This document shows, one piece after another, positions 1 to 8,684 of a stretch of DNA of 64,000 nt. Source of the stretch: an uncultured Tateyamaria sp. Lineage in GTDB: Bacteria; Pseudomonadota; Alphaproteobacteria; Rhodobacterales; Rhodobacteraceae. Location: positions 1 through 64,000 of the forward strand of contig NZ_CANLAG010000005.1 of NCBI RefSeq assembly GCF_947488715.1. The letters run 5' to 3'. Each line of letters starts with the position of its first letter. Within the stretch, counting starts at the first letter, position 1. Both the position numbers and the translations under genes were made by a program. The notes under the pieces were generated by a model that saw nothing but the letters and a program-made list of their open reading frames with translations, searched no databases and was not told the DNA's origin.

Positions 1-77
1 ATCGAGCCAAAGAGCTCAGGATCACGGTCGGCGAGGGACTGGCTGAAAAAACCGTCGGTGCGATGTGGGGCGTTCAT
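1..77 (-). CDS. glyA: Serine hydroxymethyltransferase, N-terminal fragment (runs off the left edge)
   Basis: Only the first 25 codons lie in the window. They read MNAPHRTDG followed by FFSQSLADRDPELFGSI, the typical opening of alphaproteobacterial serine hydroxymethyltransferase. The ATG at 77 has a GAGG Shine-Dalgarno-like stretch just upstream. The enzyme makes serine from glycine and methylene-tetrahydrofolate in the cytoplasm. Its position directly downstream of hydroxypyruvate reductase and the malate-CoA ligase genes on the same strand fits the serine cycle, where it is the C1 entry step. The assignment rests on a short N-terminus plus context. Confidence 0.8.
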   Translation of the reverse strand, partial: MNAPHRTDGFFSQSLADRDPELFGS

Positions 78-100
78 GGGAACCTCATTGAGTAAGTGAA

Positions 101-124
101 CGCCCTGACGGTGTGGTCAGGGCG
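101..124. terminator. Perfect 9-bp hairpin between hprA and glyA
   Basis: The arms cgccctgac (101-109) and gtcagggcg (116-124) are exact complements around a 6-base loop. On the minus strand the hairpin follows the hprA stop and precedes glyA. There is no clean T run, so it may be a partial terminator, a processing site or a regulator-binding palindrome. Confidence 0.45.
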
Positions 125-156
125 GATTGTGTCGGTGGACGATGGTGGGGATATGA

Positions 157-1128
157 TCAGATCACCCGGTCGCGCGGATCACGTCCGGCAAAGAAATCGG
201 CCAAGTTGTCCAACACGCGGAAACCCATGGCCTCGCGCGCCTCTTTGGTTGCCGAACCGAGATGCGGCAACATCACGAGGTTATCGCATTGCATCAGGTC
301 GGGCGCGATCCGGGGTTCGCCGTCAAAGACATCCAGCCCCGCACCGCCAATGGTGTCGAACATCAGCGCCTGGGTGAGGGCAAACTCGTCGATGACTTCG
401 CCCCGCGCGGTGTTGATCAGGAACGCATCGGGTTTCATCAGATCCAGCCGACGCGCGTTGATCAGGTGCCGGTTGGCCGCGCCACCCGGACAGTGGAGAG
501 AGACGAAATCGCATTGCGGCAACAGGTCTTCGACAGTGTCGACCTGCGTTGCGTTGCACGCGGCGAGGACCTGAGGCGCGACGTTGCTGCGGTTTTGCAC
601 GATGATGTTCATGCCAAACCCGTGGTGGGCGCGTTTGGCCAGTTCCTGTCCGATGCGGCCATAGCCGATGATGCCCAGCGTTTTGCCTGACACTTTGGTG
701 CCGATCAGGTGGGTTGGCCGCCACCCTGTCCAGCCGCCATCGCGCAGTTCCCGTTCGCCTTCGCCAGCCCGGCGGGCGACCATGAGCATCAGCGTCATGG
801 CGATGTCAGCGGTGCATTCCGACAGGACATCGGGGGTGTTGGTGACAGTCATGCCCAGATCGCGCGCGGTGCTTGCGCATATGTGGCTGTAGCCGACGCC
901 ATAGTTGCCGATGATCCGGGTCTGTGGCCGCGCCACGTCGAGCGCGTCGGCACCGATCCTGTCTGTCACTGTGGGCAGCACAGCATCAAACCGCCCCAGC
1001 GCGTCGCGAAAGTCGGACGGCCCAAGCGGGCGGTCGCCGGTGTTGAATGTGACCTCATAGTCGCGGGCCAGTTGGGCCTCGACCGCTTGGGGCCAGCGAC
1101 GGGTGACGAGAACAGAGGGTTTCATCAT
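157..1128 (-). CDS. hprA: Hydroxypyruvate/glyoxylate reductase (D-isomer-specific 2-hydroxyacid dehydrogenase)
   Basis: A 323-residue cytoplasmic NAD(P)H-dependent reductase. The Rossmann motif GYGRIG lies mid-protein, and the catalytic Arg (NTARGEVID), Glu (DVFDGEP) and His (MLPHLGSAT) of the family are all present. In the serine cycle this enzyme reduces hydroxypyruvate to glycerate. The start is taken at the ATG at 1128 (a second ATG follows at 1125) because the TGA of the upstream mtkB ends at 1130; an earlier in-frame start would lie inside mtkB. Neighbours are mtkB upstream and glyA downstream on the same strand. A glyoxylate reductase acting outside the cycle cannot be excluded from sequence. 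Confidence 0.85.
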   Translation of the reverse strand: MMKPSVLVTRRWPQAVEAQLARDYEVTFNTGDRPLGPSDFRDALGRFDAVLPTVTDRIGADALDVARPQTRIIGNYGVGYSHICASTARDLGMTVTNTPDVLSECTADIAMTLMLMVARRAGEGERELRDGGWTGWRPTHLIGTKVSGKTLGIIGYGRIGQELAKRAHHGFGMNIIVQNRSNVAPQVLAACNATQVDTVEDLLPQCDFVSLHCPGGAANRHLINARRLDLMKPDAFLINTARGEVIDEFALTQALMFDTIGGAGLDVFDGEPRIAPDLMQCDNLVMLPHLGSATKEAREAMGFRVLDNLADFFAGRDPRDRVI

Positions 1129-1129
1129 G

Positions 1130-2020
1130 TCAGGCCGCCTTTCCCATGACACGCGCGATGGTTTCACCAATCACTGCGGGGTTTTCGGCAACGGTCACGC
1201 CGACCGCCGAGAGGATTTCGACCTTTTCACTGGCGCTTTCGCCAAAGGCCGAGATGATGGCACCGGCATGGCCCATGGTCCGGCCCTTGGGTGCGGTCAG
1301 GCCTGCCACATAAGCCACAACGGGTTTGGTGATATGGTCGCGGATATAGTCGGCGGCTTCGGCCTCTTGCGGGCCGCCGATCTCACCGATCATGCAGATC
1401 ACCTCGGTGCCGTCGTCTTCTTCGAACCGTTGCAGGATGTCCTTGAAGGACGACCCGTTGATGGGGTCGCCGCCGATGCCGACAGAGGTTGAGACGCCAA
1501 GGCCCAGCTCCTTGAGTTGTGCGGCGGCCTCATAGCCCAATGTGCCGGACCGGCCGATGATGCCGACATTTCCCTTGAGATAAATGTGACCCGGCATGAT
1601 GCCCAACAGTGCCTCGCCTGGTGAAATGGTGCCTGCGCAGTTCGGGCCGGTGAGGACCATGCGCCGTTCCTTGGGGTAGCGCATCATGTAGCGTTTGACG
1701 CGGATCATGTCGCCTGCGGGGATGCCGTCGGTGATGCAGACGCAATAGCTGATGCCTGCATCCGCGGCTTCCATGATGGAATCGGCGGCAAAGGGGGGCG
1801 GGACAAACACAAGGCTGGCCTCGGCACCGGTGGCGGCCACGGCGTCCTTGACCGTGTCGAACACGGGCAGGCCATCGACGGTTTCGCCGCCTTTGCCCGG
1901 CACGACGCCACCCACGATGTTGGTGCCGTAGTTGACCATATCCTTGGTGTGGAAGCGGGCCATGCGCCCGGTGATGCCCTGCACGATGACTTTGGTGTCG
2001 CGATCAAGAAGGATGCTCAT
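1130..2020 (-). CDS. mtkB: Malate-CoA ligase (malate thiokinase) alpha subunit
   Basis: A 296-residue protein of the succinyl-CoA synthetase alpha family, with an N-terminal CoA-binding Rossmann domain ([15 protein letters not shown]) and a C-terminal ligase domain. The phospho-histidine motif GHAGAII lies near residue 245. With MtkA it forms malyl-CoA from malate, CoA and ATP. The linkage with malyl-CoA lyase, hydroxypyruvate reductase and glyA favours malate over succinate as substrate. The ATG at 2020 overlaps the mtkA TGA (ATGA), which implies translational coupling. A succinate-CoA ligase is the alternative, but the surrounding TCA genes (sucAB, mdh) expected for that are absent. Confidence 0.88.
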   Translation of the reverse strand: MSILLDRDTKVIVQGITGRMARFHTKDMVNYGTNIVGGVVPGKGGETVDGLPVFDTVKDAVAATGAEASLVFVPPPFAADSIMEAADAGISYCVCITDGIPAGDMIRVKRYMMRYPKERRMVLTGPNCAGTISPGEALLGIMPGHIYLKGNVGIIGRSGTLGYEAAAQLKELGLGVSTSVGIGGDPINGSSFKDILQRFEEDDGTEVICMIGEIGGPQEAEAADYIRDHITKPVVAYVAGLTAPKGRTMGHAGAIISAFGESASEKVEILSAVGVTVAENPAVIGETIARVMGKAA

Positions 2021-3216
2021 GTTATTGCCCTCACTCTGGTGCCTTGGCTCAGGTCGTTTTGCCATGCGCCGACGGCGCGTTCGGCGGCTTCCATCAACGT
2101 GTTTGCGCGGATGATCGGCAGGCCGGATTTGGCGAGGATTTTCTGACCCTCTTCGACATTGGTGCCCGCCAGACGGACAATGACGGGGACGTCGACCTGA
2201 ACGTCCTTGAGCGCCTGCACCACGCCTTCGGCCACCCAGTCGCAGCGGTTGATACCGGCAAAGATGTTGACCAGAACGGCCTGTACGTTGGTGTCGGACA
2301 GCACCAGGCGGAACGCTTTGGCGACCCGTTCGGGGGTTGCGCCGCCGCCGATGTCGAGAAAGTTGGCGGGCGCGCCACCGGCGAGCATGATGGTGTCCAT
2401 CGTGGCCATCGCGAGCCCCGCGCCGTTAACGATGCAGCCGATATTGCCGTCGAGGCCGACATAGGACAGACCACGGTCCGCCGCCCGGCTTTCGCGGGGG
2501 TCTTCCTGGGATTTGTCCCGCAGTTCGCTGATTTGCGGGTGGCGGAACAGGGCGTTGTCGTCGAACGTCATCTTGGCGTCGAGCGCGATCACGCGGTCAT
2601 CGCCCGTCACGACCAGCGGGTTGATTTCGACCATCGTGGCGTCCAGTTCGGAAAACGCGCGGTAGCACCCCTGAAGCGTGCGGACCATCTGGCTGACAAG
2701 ACCGGGCGCGATGCCGAGTTTGAAGGCGATCTCGCGGGCCTGAAAGTCCTGAAGCCCGACCGCAGGTTCGACGGTGGACCGGACGATGCTGTCGGGTTTG
2801 TTGGCTGAGATGTCCTCGATCTCCATGCCGCCCTCGGCGCTGGCAACGATCATCACGCGCTGGCTGGAGCGGTCCATGACAAAGCCCAGATAGAACTCGG
2901 TTTCGATGGGCACCGCGCTTTCGACATAGACGCGGTAGATGCCTTTGCCTTCGGGGCCGGTTTGGTGGGTGACCAGTTTGCGACCGAACATATCTTCGCT
3001 GGCCTCGTGGATGGCGTGGTCGCTGTCACAGAGTTTGACCCCGCCCGCCTTGCCGCGCCCACCTGCGTGGACCTGAGCCTTGACCACCCATTTGTCGCCG
3101 CCCAGCTCGCGGGCGCGGTAGGCGGCCTGTTCTGGGCTGTAGGCGAGTGCGCCGGGGGGCACTTCGACGCCGAAGCCTGACAGGATTTCCTTGGCTTGGT
3201 ATTCGTGGATGTCCAT
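2017..3216 (-). CDS. mtkA: Malate-CoA ligase (malate thiokinase) beta subunit
   Basis: A 399-residue ATP-grasp protein. It opens [16 protein letters not shown], very close to known MtkA/SucC N-termini, and carries the glycine-rich nucleotide loop [11 protein letters not shown] near residue 50. The C-terminal half is the flavodoxin-like CoA ligase domain, including [13 protein letters not shown]. It pairs with MtkB to activate malate as malyl-CoA in the cytoplasm, feeding malyl-CoA lyase encoded across the divergent promoter. The gene starts 12 bases after the upstream aminotransferase ends, so it is cotranscribed. Length is normal for the family. Confidence 0.88.
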   Translation of the reverse strand: MDIHEYQAKEILSGFGVEVPPGALAYSPEQAAYRARELGGDKWVVKAQVHAGGRGKAGGVKLCDSDHAIHEASEDMFGRKLVTHQTGPEGKGIYRVYVESAVPIETEFYLGFVMDRSSQRVMIVASAEGGMEIEDISANKPDSIVRSTVEPAVGLQDFQAREIAFKLGIAPGLVSQMVRTLQGCYRAFSELDATMVEINPLVVTGDDRVIALDAKMTFDDNALFRHPQISELRDKSQEDPRESRAADRGLSYVGLDGNIGCIVNGAGLAMATMDTIMLAGGAPANFLDIGGGATPERVAKAFRLVLSDTNVQAVLVNIFAGINRCDWVAEGVVQALKDVQVDVPVIVRLAGTNVEEGQKILAKSGLPIIRANTLMEAAERAVGAWQNDLSQGTRVRAIT

Positions 3217-3228
3217 GGTGCGTTCCCT

Positions 3229-4473
3229 CTATTCCGCCGCGATGGCGGTGCCGTAGCGTTGGTCCAGCACGTCGGTCACCGCGTCCATATCGACCGTGCC
3301 GTCCAGATCCTGAATGGCCGCTGCGAAACGCATCACGATGTCCGAGATGGCCCGAGGGTTGAGTTGGTTGAGGATGCCGATGCGCACCTGCACGGGGGCG
3401 GAGAGTGTGGGCCAGATGCCAAAGTTCTGTGCGCGGCAGTGCTGGACCAGCTCCATCTCGCGGCCAGCGAGGGCAGGGGGCAGGTTCAGCACGACGAGGC
3501 TGGTCATGTTCGAGGTCACGGTGCAGCCCATCGTCTCGACGGCGGCGCGCAACACGTCTTCGTGGTGGATGTAGCTTTGGGAACGCTTGGCAAGCCCTTC
3601 TTCGAGTGTCAGGCGCAGCGCCTCGTGAAAGGCGGCCACGGCGTAGCCGGAGTGGGTGCGGTGGTAGGTGCCTTTTTCGACGTCCTGCCCGTCGACGATG
3701 CCCCAGTGCCGGGCCTCGAAAATCGGGTGATTGGCATAGGTGGACGCGCCGGTTGCGCGCAGGCTGTCCATGTAGCGGTCATCAAAACTGACGGGGGCGT
3801 ATGTCAGGGGCAGGCAGCAGATGCCCTTTTGTGGGCAGGATGCCCAACCCGCGACGCCGGGGTAGTCGTCGATGCGGAAGTCTTCGACGCCCAGTGACGA
3901 TACGGCGTCGACAAGGCCCAGAACACCGTGGCGCTCGCATGCCTCCGAGAACCCGGCCAGATCGTTGATCCGGCCCGACCCGGTTTCCCAATGCGCCATG
4001 AATGCCCATTTCGGTTTGTGCTCTGCTAACGCGCGCTCGACGTCTTCGCCGCTGACGGATGTGCCGTGAGCGACCTCGATCACCGTGACAGACGCCGCCT
4101 GTGGGTCGAGCGGGTTGGCCGCCAGTTCCGCGGGTGTTGCGGCCTTGATCCGCAGCGTCAGCGCGTCGATGCCCGAGAAGGTGCCGTTGGCGAAGGCGAC
4201 GACCTTGTCGCCGGGTTGCACCGCCGAGAACATCATGTCCAGCGCGGACCATCCCGTTCCCGCGACGCCGAATGTGTGGACGTTGTCAGTGCCCCAAACC
4301 GCGCGCAGCATGTGTTTGCATTCGACCATCCCGCGCAGCACGTCGGGCTGCATGTGATCGGCGACGCCCGCCGCAGCAAAGCGTTGCAGCACCCGCGCAT
4401 CGGTGTTGCCAGGTCCAGGTCCCGCAGCCAGAGTTTCGGGAATGACGAGTTGGGGAAAGACGTGGACGGACAT
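3229..4473 (-). CDS. Class V aminotransferase, probable serine-glyoxylate aminotransferase of the serine-cycle operon
   Basis: A 414-residue PLP-dependent enzyme of the alanine/serine-glyoxylate aminotransferase family. The N-terminal AAGPGPGNTDARVLQRF corresponds to the usual PGPT segment, and the probable PLP lysine lies in SCPQKGICCLP. It would convert serine plus glyoxylate to hydroxypyruvate plus glycine, the step linking glyA to hprA. It is the first gene of the minus-strand run and is divergent from the LuxR regulator. The ATG at 4473 (AGGTG upstream) is chosen over a GTG at 4482. It is clearly diverged from the canonical family member at 21838-22995, so donor and acceptor are inferred from context. 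Confidence 0.75.
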   Translation of the reverse strand: MSVHVFPQLVIPETLAAGPGPGNTDARVLQRFAAAGVADHMQPDVLRGMVECKHMLRAVWGTDNVHTFGVAGTGWSALDMMFSAVQPGDKVVAFANGTFSGIDALTLRIKAATPAELAANPLDPQAASVTVIEVAHGTSVSGEDVERALAEHKPKWAFMAHWETGSGRINDLAGFSEACERHGVLGLVDAVSSLGVEDFRIDDYPGVAGWASCPQKGICCLPLTYAPVSFDDRYMDSLRATGASTYANHPIFEARHWGIVDGQDVEKGTYHRTHSGYAVAAFHEALRLTLEEGLAKRSQSYIHHEDVLRAAVETMGCTVTSNMTSLVVLNLPPALAGREMELVQHCRAQNFGIWPTLSAPVQVRIGILNQLNPRAISDIVMRFAAAIQDLDGTVDMDAVTDVLDQRYGTAIAAE

Positions 4474-4552
4474 GCTGAACACCTATGGTTTGGTTATGGT
4501 GGTTAACGTGGCCCGTCCTTGCGACATCGCACAATATCCGATACTCCTGCTT

Positions 4553-4640
4553 TTGGGTATCTAATTGGGTAGGAAAATACCCACCCATATTGGTAAGTAT
4601 TCGACTGTATACCAAAATGACACCTACCTATTTGGGTGGT
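4553..4640. promoter_or_regulatory. Cluster of TTGGGTA-type half-sites in the divergent aminotransferase/regulator promoter
   Basis: The intergenic stretch holds TTGGGTA at 4553-4559 and 4565-4571, an exact inverted pair TGGGTA-N6-TACCCA (4566-4583), a second pair TTGGTA/TACCAA (4590-4595 and 4610-4615), and TTTGGGTGG near 4631. Repeated half-sites in both orientations between a regulator and the operon it faces suggest operators for that LuxR-type protein. Confidence 0.5.
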
Positions 4641-4667
4641 TTATTCGAATTAGGACACGAATTTCAG

Positions 4668-5303
4668 ATGGTTAACGAAATGGAACGTCGGATCGACGTC
4701 ATGCTGGCCGACAGCAATCCGTTGGTTCTGTCCGCCATGTCTGAAGTGTTCGAACGCGATTCGCGATTTTCCTTGGTGGCGACGACAGCGACAGCCGAAG
4801 GGTTCCTGGGCACGGTTATGCGTGTGCCTTGCGACGTGGGCGTCATCGACTGGAACCTGCCTGTGCTGGGGGGCGCACGCCTGATCGAAGTGCTGCGCGA
4901 ACAGGAGGCGGCCCCGAAGCTGGTGGTCTTTGGCAATGACACCAAGGATCTGCCACGTCTGGCCATGAGTGCGGGTGCGGCGGGGTTTGCGCCGCGTTCG
5001 GGCGATGTCGAGGGATTGCTGGACACCTGCGCGGATGTCGCGCAGGGCAAGATGGTGTTCCCCTTTATCGACGTGCGCGAGTTGCAGGCCGATCCGATTC
5101 AGTCACTCAGCCGCAAGGAACGTGTCATGCTGGAAGCCCTGTCCAAGGGGTTGACCAACCGCGAGCTGTCCAAGGAATTGGGCATCTCGACCAACACGGT
5201 CAAATTCCATCTGTCGAACCTGTATGACAAGCTGTCGGTGCGCAATCGCGCCCAAGCCATCGCGTTTTTCTATTCGTCCCGACTGCCCACAAAAGACGAG
5301 TAA
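4668..5303 (+). CDS. LuxR/NarL-type response-regulator-like transcription factor
   Basis: A 211-residue protein with an N-terminal receiver-like domain and a C-terminal LuxR helix-turn-helix (LSRKERVMLEALSKG, then LGISTNTVKFHLSNLY). The receiver keeps an Asp in VIDWNLP, but the acidic pocket is reduced to one Asp (LADSNP) and the usual Lys near its end reads FAPRSGD, so phosphorylation may be lost. It lies divergent to the serine-cycle operon and upstream of malyl-CoA lyase, suggesting it controls both. The ATG at 4668 is preferred because the receiver fold starts just after it; frames further upstream are low complexity. Confidence 0.75.
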   Translation: MVNEMERRIDVMLADSNPLVLSAMSEVFERDSRFSLVATTATAEGFLGTVMRVPCDVGVIDWNLPVLGGARLIEVLREQEAAPKLVVFGNDTKDLPRLAMSAGAAGFAPRSGDVEGLLDTCADVAQGKMVFPFIDVRELQADPIQSLSRKERVMLEALSKGLTNRELSKELGISTNTVKFHLSNLYDKLSVRNRAQAIAFFYSSRLPTKDE

Positions 5304-5308
5304 TATTG

Positions 5309-5349
5309 TTGCGTTTGTATGCGATTGTACGCAAAAATATTTCTTGACA
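5309..5349 (+). promoter_or_regulatory. Inverted repeat and -35-like element upstream of mclA
   Basis: TTGCGT (5309-5314) and ACGCAA (5329-5334) form an exact inverted repeat separated by 14 bases. A consensus TTGACA lies at 5344-5349, but no good -10 is seen 17 bases downstream. The layout suggests an activator or repressor site next to an mclA promoter. Confidence 0.35.
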
Positions 5350-5414
5350 CCTCGTGAAATGCCGCATTTGTCTGGCCGCCATCTTGAACGTCCCAGAGCA
5401 AAATGAGGTCAGCC

Positions 5415-6389
5415 ATGAGTTTTCACCCCATCGAACAGGCCCCCGGCCGTCTGAATCGCAGCGAACTGGCCGTGCCAGGGTCGCAGCCGCAAATGTTTGA
5501 AAAGGCAGCACAATCCGATGTGGATGTGATCTTTCTCGATCTTGAGGACGCGGTGGCGCCGGATGAGAAAGTGCAGGCTCGCAAGAACATCATCCGGGCG
5601 TTGAACGAGATTGACTGGAACACCAAGACGATGTCGATCCGGATCAATGGGTTGGACACGCATTACATGTATCGCGATGTGGTCGACGTGCTGGAACAGG
5701 CGGGTGAACGGCTTGACCTGATCATGATCCCCAAGGTGGGGACGGCGGCGGATGTCTATGCGGTCGATATGCTGGCCACGCAGGTCGAAGACGCCACTGG
5801 TCTGAAGAAACGGGTGGGGTTCGAGCACATCATCGAGACCGCCTTGGGCATGCAGAATGTCAATGAGATCGCAGGTGCGTCCAAGCGCAACGAAAGCCTG
5901 CATTTCGGTGTGGCGGACTATGCCGCCAGCATGCGGGCGCGAACCACGGTCATTGGGGGTGTGAACGCGCATTACTCTGTGTTGACGGATCCGGAACAGG
6001 ACGGGTCACGGGGGGTACATTGGGGGGACATGTGGCATTCGGCGATTGCCAATATGGTTGTGGCGGCGCGCGCCAATGGTCTGCGTCCGATCGACGGCCC
6101 GTTTGGGGATTTCTCGGACCCGGACGGGTACAAGGCCGCCGCCTATCGCGCCGCCGTTTTGGGGTGCGAGGGCAAGTGGGCGATCCACCCCAGCCAGATT
6201 GCCCTGGCCAACGAAGTGATGAGCCCGTCGGACGACGAGATCGAAAAGGCCAACCGCATCCTTGCCGCCATGGCGGATGCAGAGGCGGCAGGCAAAGGTG
6301 CGGTGTCGCTGGATGGTCGTTTGATCGACTACGCTTCCATACGCCAAGCCGAAGTGCTGGTGGAAAAGGCCAAGCAGATCGCGGCCTGA
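5415..6389 (+). CDS. mclA: L-malyl-CoA lyase
   Basis: A 324-residue CitE-like TIM-barrel lyase that splits L-malyl-CoA into acetyl-CoA and glyoxylate, the last step of the serine cycle. Characteristic segments are RSELAVPGSQPQMFEKAA, DVIFLDLEDAVAPDEK (Mg-binding acidic residues), IRINGLDTHYMYRDVVD and GPFGDFSDPDGY. Wording and length match methylotroph MclA and Rhodobacter Mcl1. The ATG at 5415 (MSFHPIEQ) follows a GAGGT stretch and is preferred to the upstream in-frame ATG at 5403. A strong terminator follows. A broader beta-methylmalyl-CoA activity is also possible. Confidence 0.9.
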   Translation: MSFHPIEQAPGRLNRSELAVPGSQPQMFEKAAQSDVDVIFLDLEDAVAPDEKVQARKNIIRALNEIDWNTKTMSIRINGLDTHYMYRDVVDVLEQAGERLDLIMIPKVGTAADVYAVDMLATQVEDATGLKKRVGFEHIIETALGMQNVNEIAGASKRNESLHFGVADYAASMRARTTVIGGVNAHYSVLTDPEQDGSRGVHWGDMWHSAIANMVVAARANGLRPIDGPFGDFSDPDGYKAAAYRAAVLGCEGKWAIHPSQIALANEVMSPSDDEIEKANRILAAMADAEAAGKGAVSLDGRLIDYASIRQAEVLVEKAKQIAA

Positions 6390-6404
6390 CGTTCTACGGA
6401 TGCG

Positions 6405-6442
6405 CGCCCGCTCCCTGTTTTGGGGGCGGGCGTCTTCTTTTT
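6405..6442 (+). terminator. Rho-independent terminator after mclA
   Basis: The stem cgcccgc (6405-6411) pairs with gcgggcg (6426-6432) and is extended by CCC/GGG. It is followed by the T-rich tract tcttcttttt. It sits just downstream of the mclA stop. Confidence 0.85.
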
Positions 6443-6581
6443 CAGCGCGATGGCATCTGTGTGCGCCGCCCATGGCGGTGCGCGCGGTTTTTGGATTGCC
6501 CTTGTTGTGTTTTCGCTGAATCCTCGGCGCGTGTAGCGGGCTGACAAAATACGTCTGCCCACGTGATCGTCGGAGACAGCC

Positions 6582-7046
6582 ATGGCAGATGTGACAGTGA
6601 CCCAAGATACCCCAGGCACGCCTGATGTGCAGGCGCTGCTGTTGCGGCACTTTGATCTGATGCGCGCCTCGTCCCCGGAAGAAAGCTGTCACGTGATGCA
6701 GCCGGATGCGCTTTTGGACAAGGGGGCGGTGCTGTTTGCTGCGCGTGACGGTGACGTGCTTTTGGGTGTTGGGGCGTTGGCTGCGCTGGATGTGACGCAT
6801 GGCGAGTTGAAGTCGATGCACACCGCAGCAGAGGCACGTGGGCGTGGTGTGGGTGCCCGGATCCTGCGGTCGCTGGTGGATCATGCGCGCGCGGCGGGCA
6901 TGCAGCGCGTCAGCCTTGAGACGGGAACGGCTGAGATGTTTGCGCCTGCCCGTGCGCTATATGCGTCACATGGGTTCGAGGACTGTGCCCCGTTTGGCGA
7001 CTATCAGTTGGATCCATTGAGCGTTTTCATGACGCGGCGGGTTTGA
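6582..7046 (+). CDS. GNAT-family N-acetyltransferase
   Basis: A 154-residue acetyltransferase. The acetyl-CoA pyrophosphate loop is visible as EARGRGVGARIL (motif A, about residues 84-95), preceded by ELKSMHTAAE and followed by RVSLETG, the usual GNAT beta4-alpha3-beta5 order. The C-terminal LYASHGFEDCAPFGDY resembles PhnO/YsnE-type GNATs acting on small amines or amino acids. A GGAG stretch sits about 8 bases before the ATG. It stands alone between the mclA terminator and a tRNA gene, so the substrate is unknown. Confidence 0.8.
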   Translation: MADVTVTQDTPGTPDVQALLLRHFDLMRASSPEESCHVMQPDALLDKGAVLFAARDGDVLLGVGALAALDVTHGELKSMHTAAEARGRGVGARILRSLVDHARAAGMQRVSLETGTAEMFAPARALYASHGFEDCAPFGDYQLDPLSVFMTRRV

Positions 7047-7089
7047 ACCGCTTGCCCTGCGCCCGCACCTGCGGCATGACGGTGCCAGC

Positions 7090-7166
7090 GGTCCCTTAGC
7101 TCAACTGGATAGAGCAGCTGACTTCTAATCAGCAGGTTGAGGGTTCGAGTCCTTCAGGGATCGCCA
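7090..7166 (+). tRNA. tRNA-Arg (anticodon UCU)
   Basis: A 77-base cloverleaf. Acceptor ggtccct pairs with agggatc (one G-U), the D arm is gctc/gagc, anticodon stem gctga/tcagc holds the loop cttctaa (anticodon TCT), and the T arm is gaggg-ttcgagt-ccttc. Discriminator G and an encoded CCA follow. It reads AGA codons, rare in this GC-rich genome. Confidence 0.95.
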
Positions 7167-7182
7167 TTTCTTCCTTTTTGTA

Positions 7183-7204
7183 GCCTGACAAACAGGCGGT
7201 TTTT
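7183..7204 (+). terminator. Short terminator after tRNA-Arg
   Basis: GCCTG (7183-7187), a 5-base loop, and CAGGC (7193-7197) are followed by GG and a run of five T. It begins 17 bases after the tRNA 3' end. Confidence 0.6.
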
Positions 7205-7281
7205 GACGTTGGGCCTGTGGTTCTGGCTCTGGATCGAAGAGCCCGATGTGGTTGGGATTTTCATGCTCACAGGCTCGTGAC

Positions 7282-7310
7282 TTGATAAACTATCTACTAG
7301 TTGATAGGTA
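7282..7310 (+). promoter_or_regulatory. Promoter-like region overlapped by a near-palindromic operator
   Basis: The 18-base CTATCTACTAGTTGATAG (7290-7307) matches its reverse complement at 16 of 18 positions. It overlaps a TTGATA -35-like box (7282-7287) with a weak -10 near 7305. It lies about 50 bases before the GST start and looks like a repressor site. Confidence 0.4.
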
Positions 7311-7356
7311 AATCTCACACAAACCAGATACCCACCTCACAGGAGAGGACACTCAA

Positions 7357-7977
7357 ATGAAAATCTATGATGTCGAAGGCTTCCCGAACCCCGCGCGTGT
7401 GCGGATTGCACTGGCGGAAAAGGGCGCGGTGGACCAGGCTGAGTTTATTGCGGTCGACGTGATGGGCGGCGAACATCGGACCGAGGCGTTCAAGGCCAAG
7501 AACCCGGATGCGGCCGTGCCGTGTCTGGAACTGGAGGATGGGACGCACATCTCGCAATGCACCGCGATCACGGAATACATTGATGCCGCTTTTGACGGTC
7601 CGTCGTTGACTGGCACAAACCCACAGGAGCGGGCGCAGATTTCCATGATGAACCTGCGGGCGGAAAGTGGCCTTTTGGATGCTGTCGCAACCTATTTCCA
7701 CCACGCGACGCCGGGGCTTGGCCCGGACCTTGAAACCTACCAATGTGCCGAATGGGGCAACAAGCAAAAGGATGTCGCGGGTCAGACCATGGCGTATCTG
7801 GATGCGGTTCTGGCGGAAAACGCGTATCTTGCGGGTGATGTGTTTTCGGTTGCCGATATCACGGCCTATGCGGGTCTGGCCTTTGCCGATCTGGCGCAGG
7901 TCGAGATCCCGTCCAACCTGACACACCTGCATGACTGGCGTGCGCGCATGGCGGCGCGTCCCTCAATCGCGGCCTAG
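7357..7977 (+). CDS. Glutathione S-transferase family protein
   Basis: A 206-residue cytosolic GST. The thioredoxin-like N-terminal domain includes NPARVRIALAEKG, the cis-Pro glutathione-binding segment AAVPCLELEDG (about residues 52-62) and QCTAITEYID. The C-terminal helical domain has the GST N-capping motif VFSVADITAYAGL. It probably conjugates or reduces electrophilic substrates with glutathione. AGGAGAG precedes the ATG. A near-palindromic operator sits in its promoter, and a cupin gene follows 34 bases downstream on the same strand. The substrate cannot be inferred. Confidence 0.85.
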   Translation: MKIYDVEGFPNPARVRIALAEKGAVDQAEFIAVDVMGGEHRTEAFKAKNPDAAVPCLELEDGTHISQCTAITEYIDAAFDGPSLTGTNPQERAQISMMNLRAESGLLDAVATYFHHATPGLGPDLETYQCAEWGNKQKDVAGQTMAYLDAVLAENAYLAGDVFSVADITAYAGLAFADLAQVEIPSNLTHLHDWRARMAARPSIAA

Positions 7978-8011
7978 CGCGGCCATTCCCTAGCCGAAAG
8001 GAACCAGACCA

Positions 8012-8680
8012 ATGGACCTCAATTCAGATTTCACCACGCGCGTCGTTGTTCGAGCAGACGACCTGGAATGGCAAGCGTCGCCCATGAAGGGTGTGGATCG
8101 CCGCATGCTGGACCGGATCGGCGGCGAGGTGGCCCGCGCGACGACCATCGTGCGCTATGCACCCGGCAGCCACTTTTCGGCACACACCCACACGGGCGGC
8201 GAAGAGTTCATCGTGTTGGACGGTGTGTTTCAGGACGAGCATGGGGATTTTCCCGCAGGCACCTATGTCCGCAATCCACCGACCAGCAAGCACACACCAG
8301 GGTCGGAACCGGGGTGCACGATCTTTGTCAAACTCTGGCAGTTCGACATGGATGACCGGACCCAGTTCCGCAAGACGATGGCGGACGAGCTGGCCGCGCC
8401 GGTCAATGGTGTGGCGACGGCAACATTGCATGCTGATGCGCGCGAGACGGTGACCTACAGCCATCTGGAGGCTGGGGCCACGTTGACGTCAGAGGCCGAT
8501 GGCGGGATCGAGATCCTTGTGATTGACGGAACGGTTGAGGCCGGGGGTGACGTGCTGCCCAAGAACGGTTGGCTGCGGTTGCCCGAGGGCGACACGTTGA
8601 CAGCCACGGCAGGTGACGCTGGGGCCAAGGTGTGGATGAAGTCGGGGCATCTGCCCTTTGCCAAAGCGCCGGCGGTCTGA
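8012..8680 (+). CDS. ChrR-like bicupin protein
   Basis: A 222-residue protein with two cupin folds. The first (residues about 45-110) carries metal-binding residues in [17 protein letters not shown] and [12 protein letters not shown], resembling the cupin half of ChrR anti-sigma factors. The second (about 140-205) is degenerate and lacks His ligands. There is no zinc-finger anti-sigma N-terminus and no adjacent ECF sigma gene, so a sensor or metal-dependent enzyme role is more likely than anti-sigma activity. AAGGAA precedes the ATG. It is followed closely by an SDR gene and an amine oxidase gene and is likely cotranscribed with them. Confidence 0.7.
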   Translation: MDLNSDFTTRVVVRADDLEWQASPMKGVDRRMLDRIGGEVARATTIVRYAPGSHFSAHTHTGGEEFIVLDGVFQDEHGDFPAGTYVRNPPTSKHTPGSEPGCTIFVKLWQFDMDDRTQFRKTMADELAAPVNGVATATLHADARETVTYSHLEAGATLTSEADGGIEILVIDGTVEAGGDVLPKNGWLRLPEGDTLTATAGDAGAKVWMKSGHLPFAKAPAV

Positions 8681-8684
8681 CGCG

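Noticed and set aside
6463-6487. Second terminator hairpin after mclA
   Set aside because: The stem (with one G-U) is separated from the T run by a GC-rich stretch, so support is weak.
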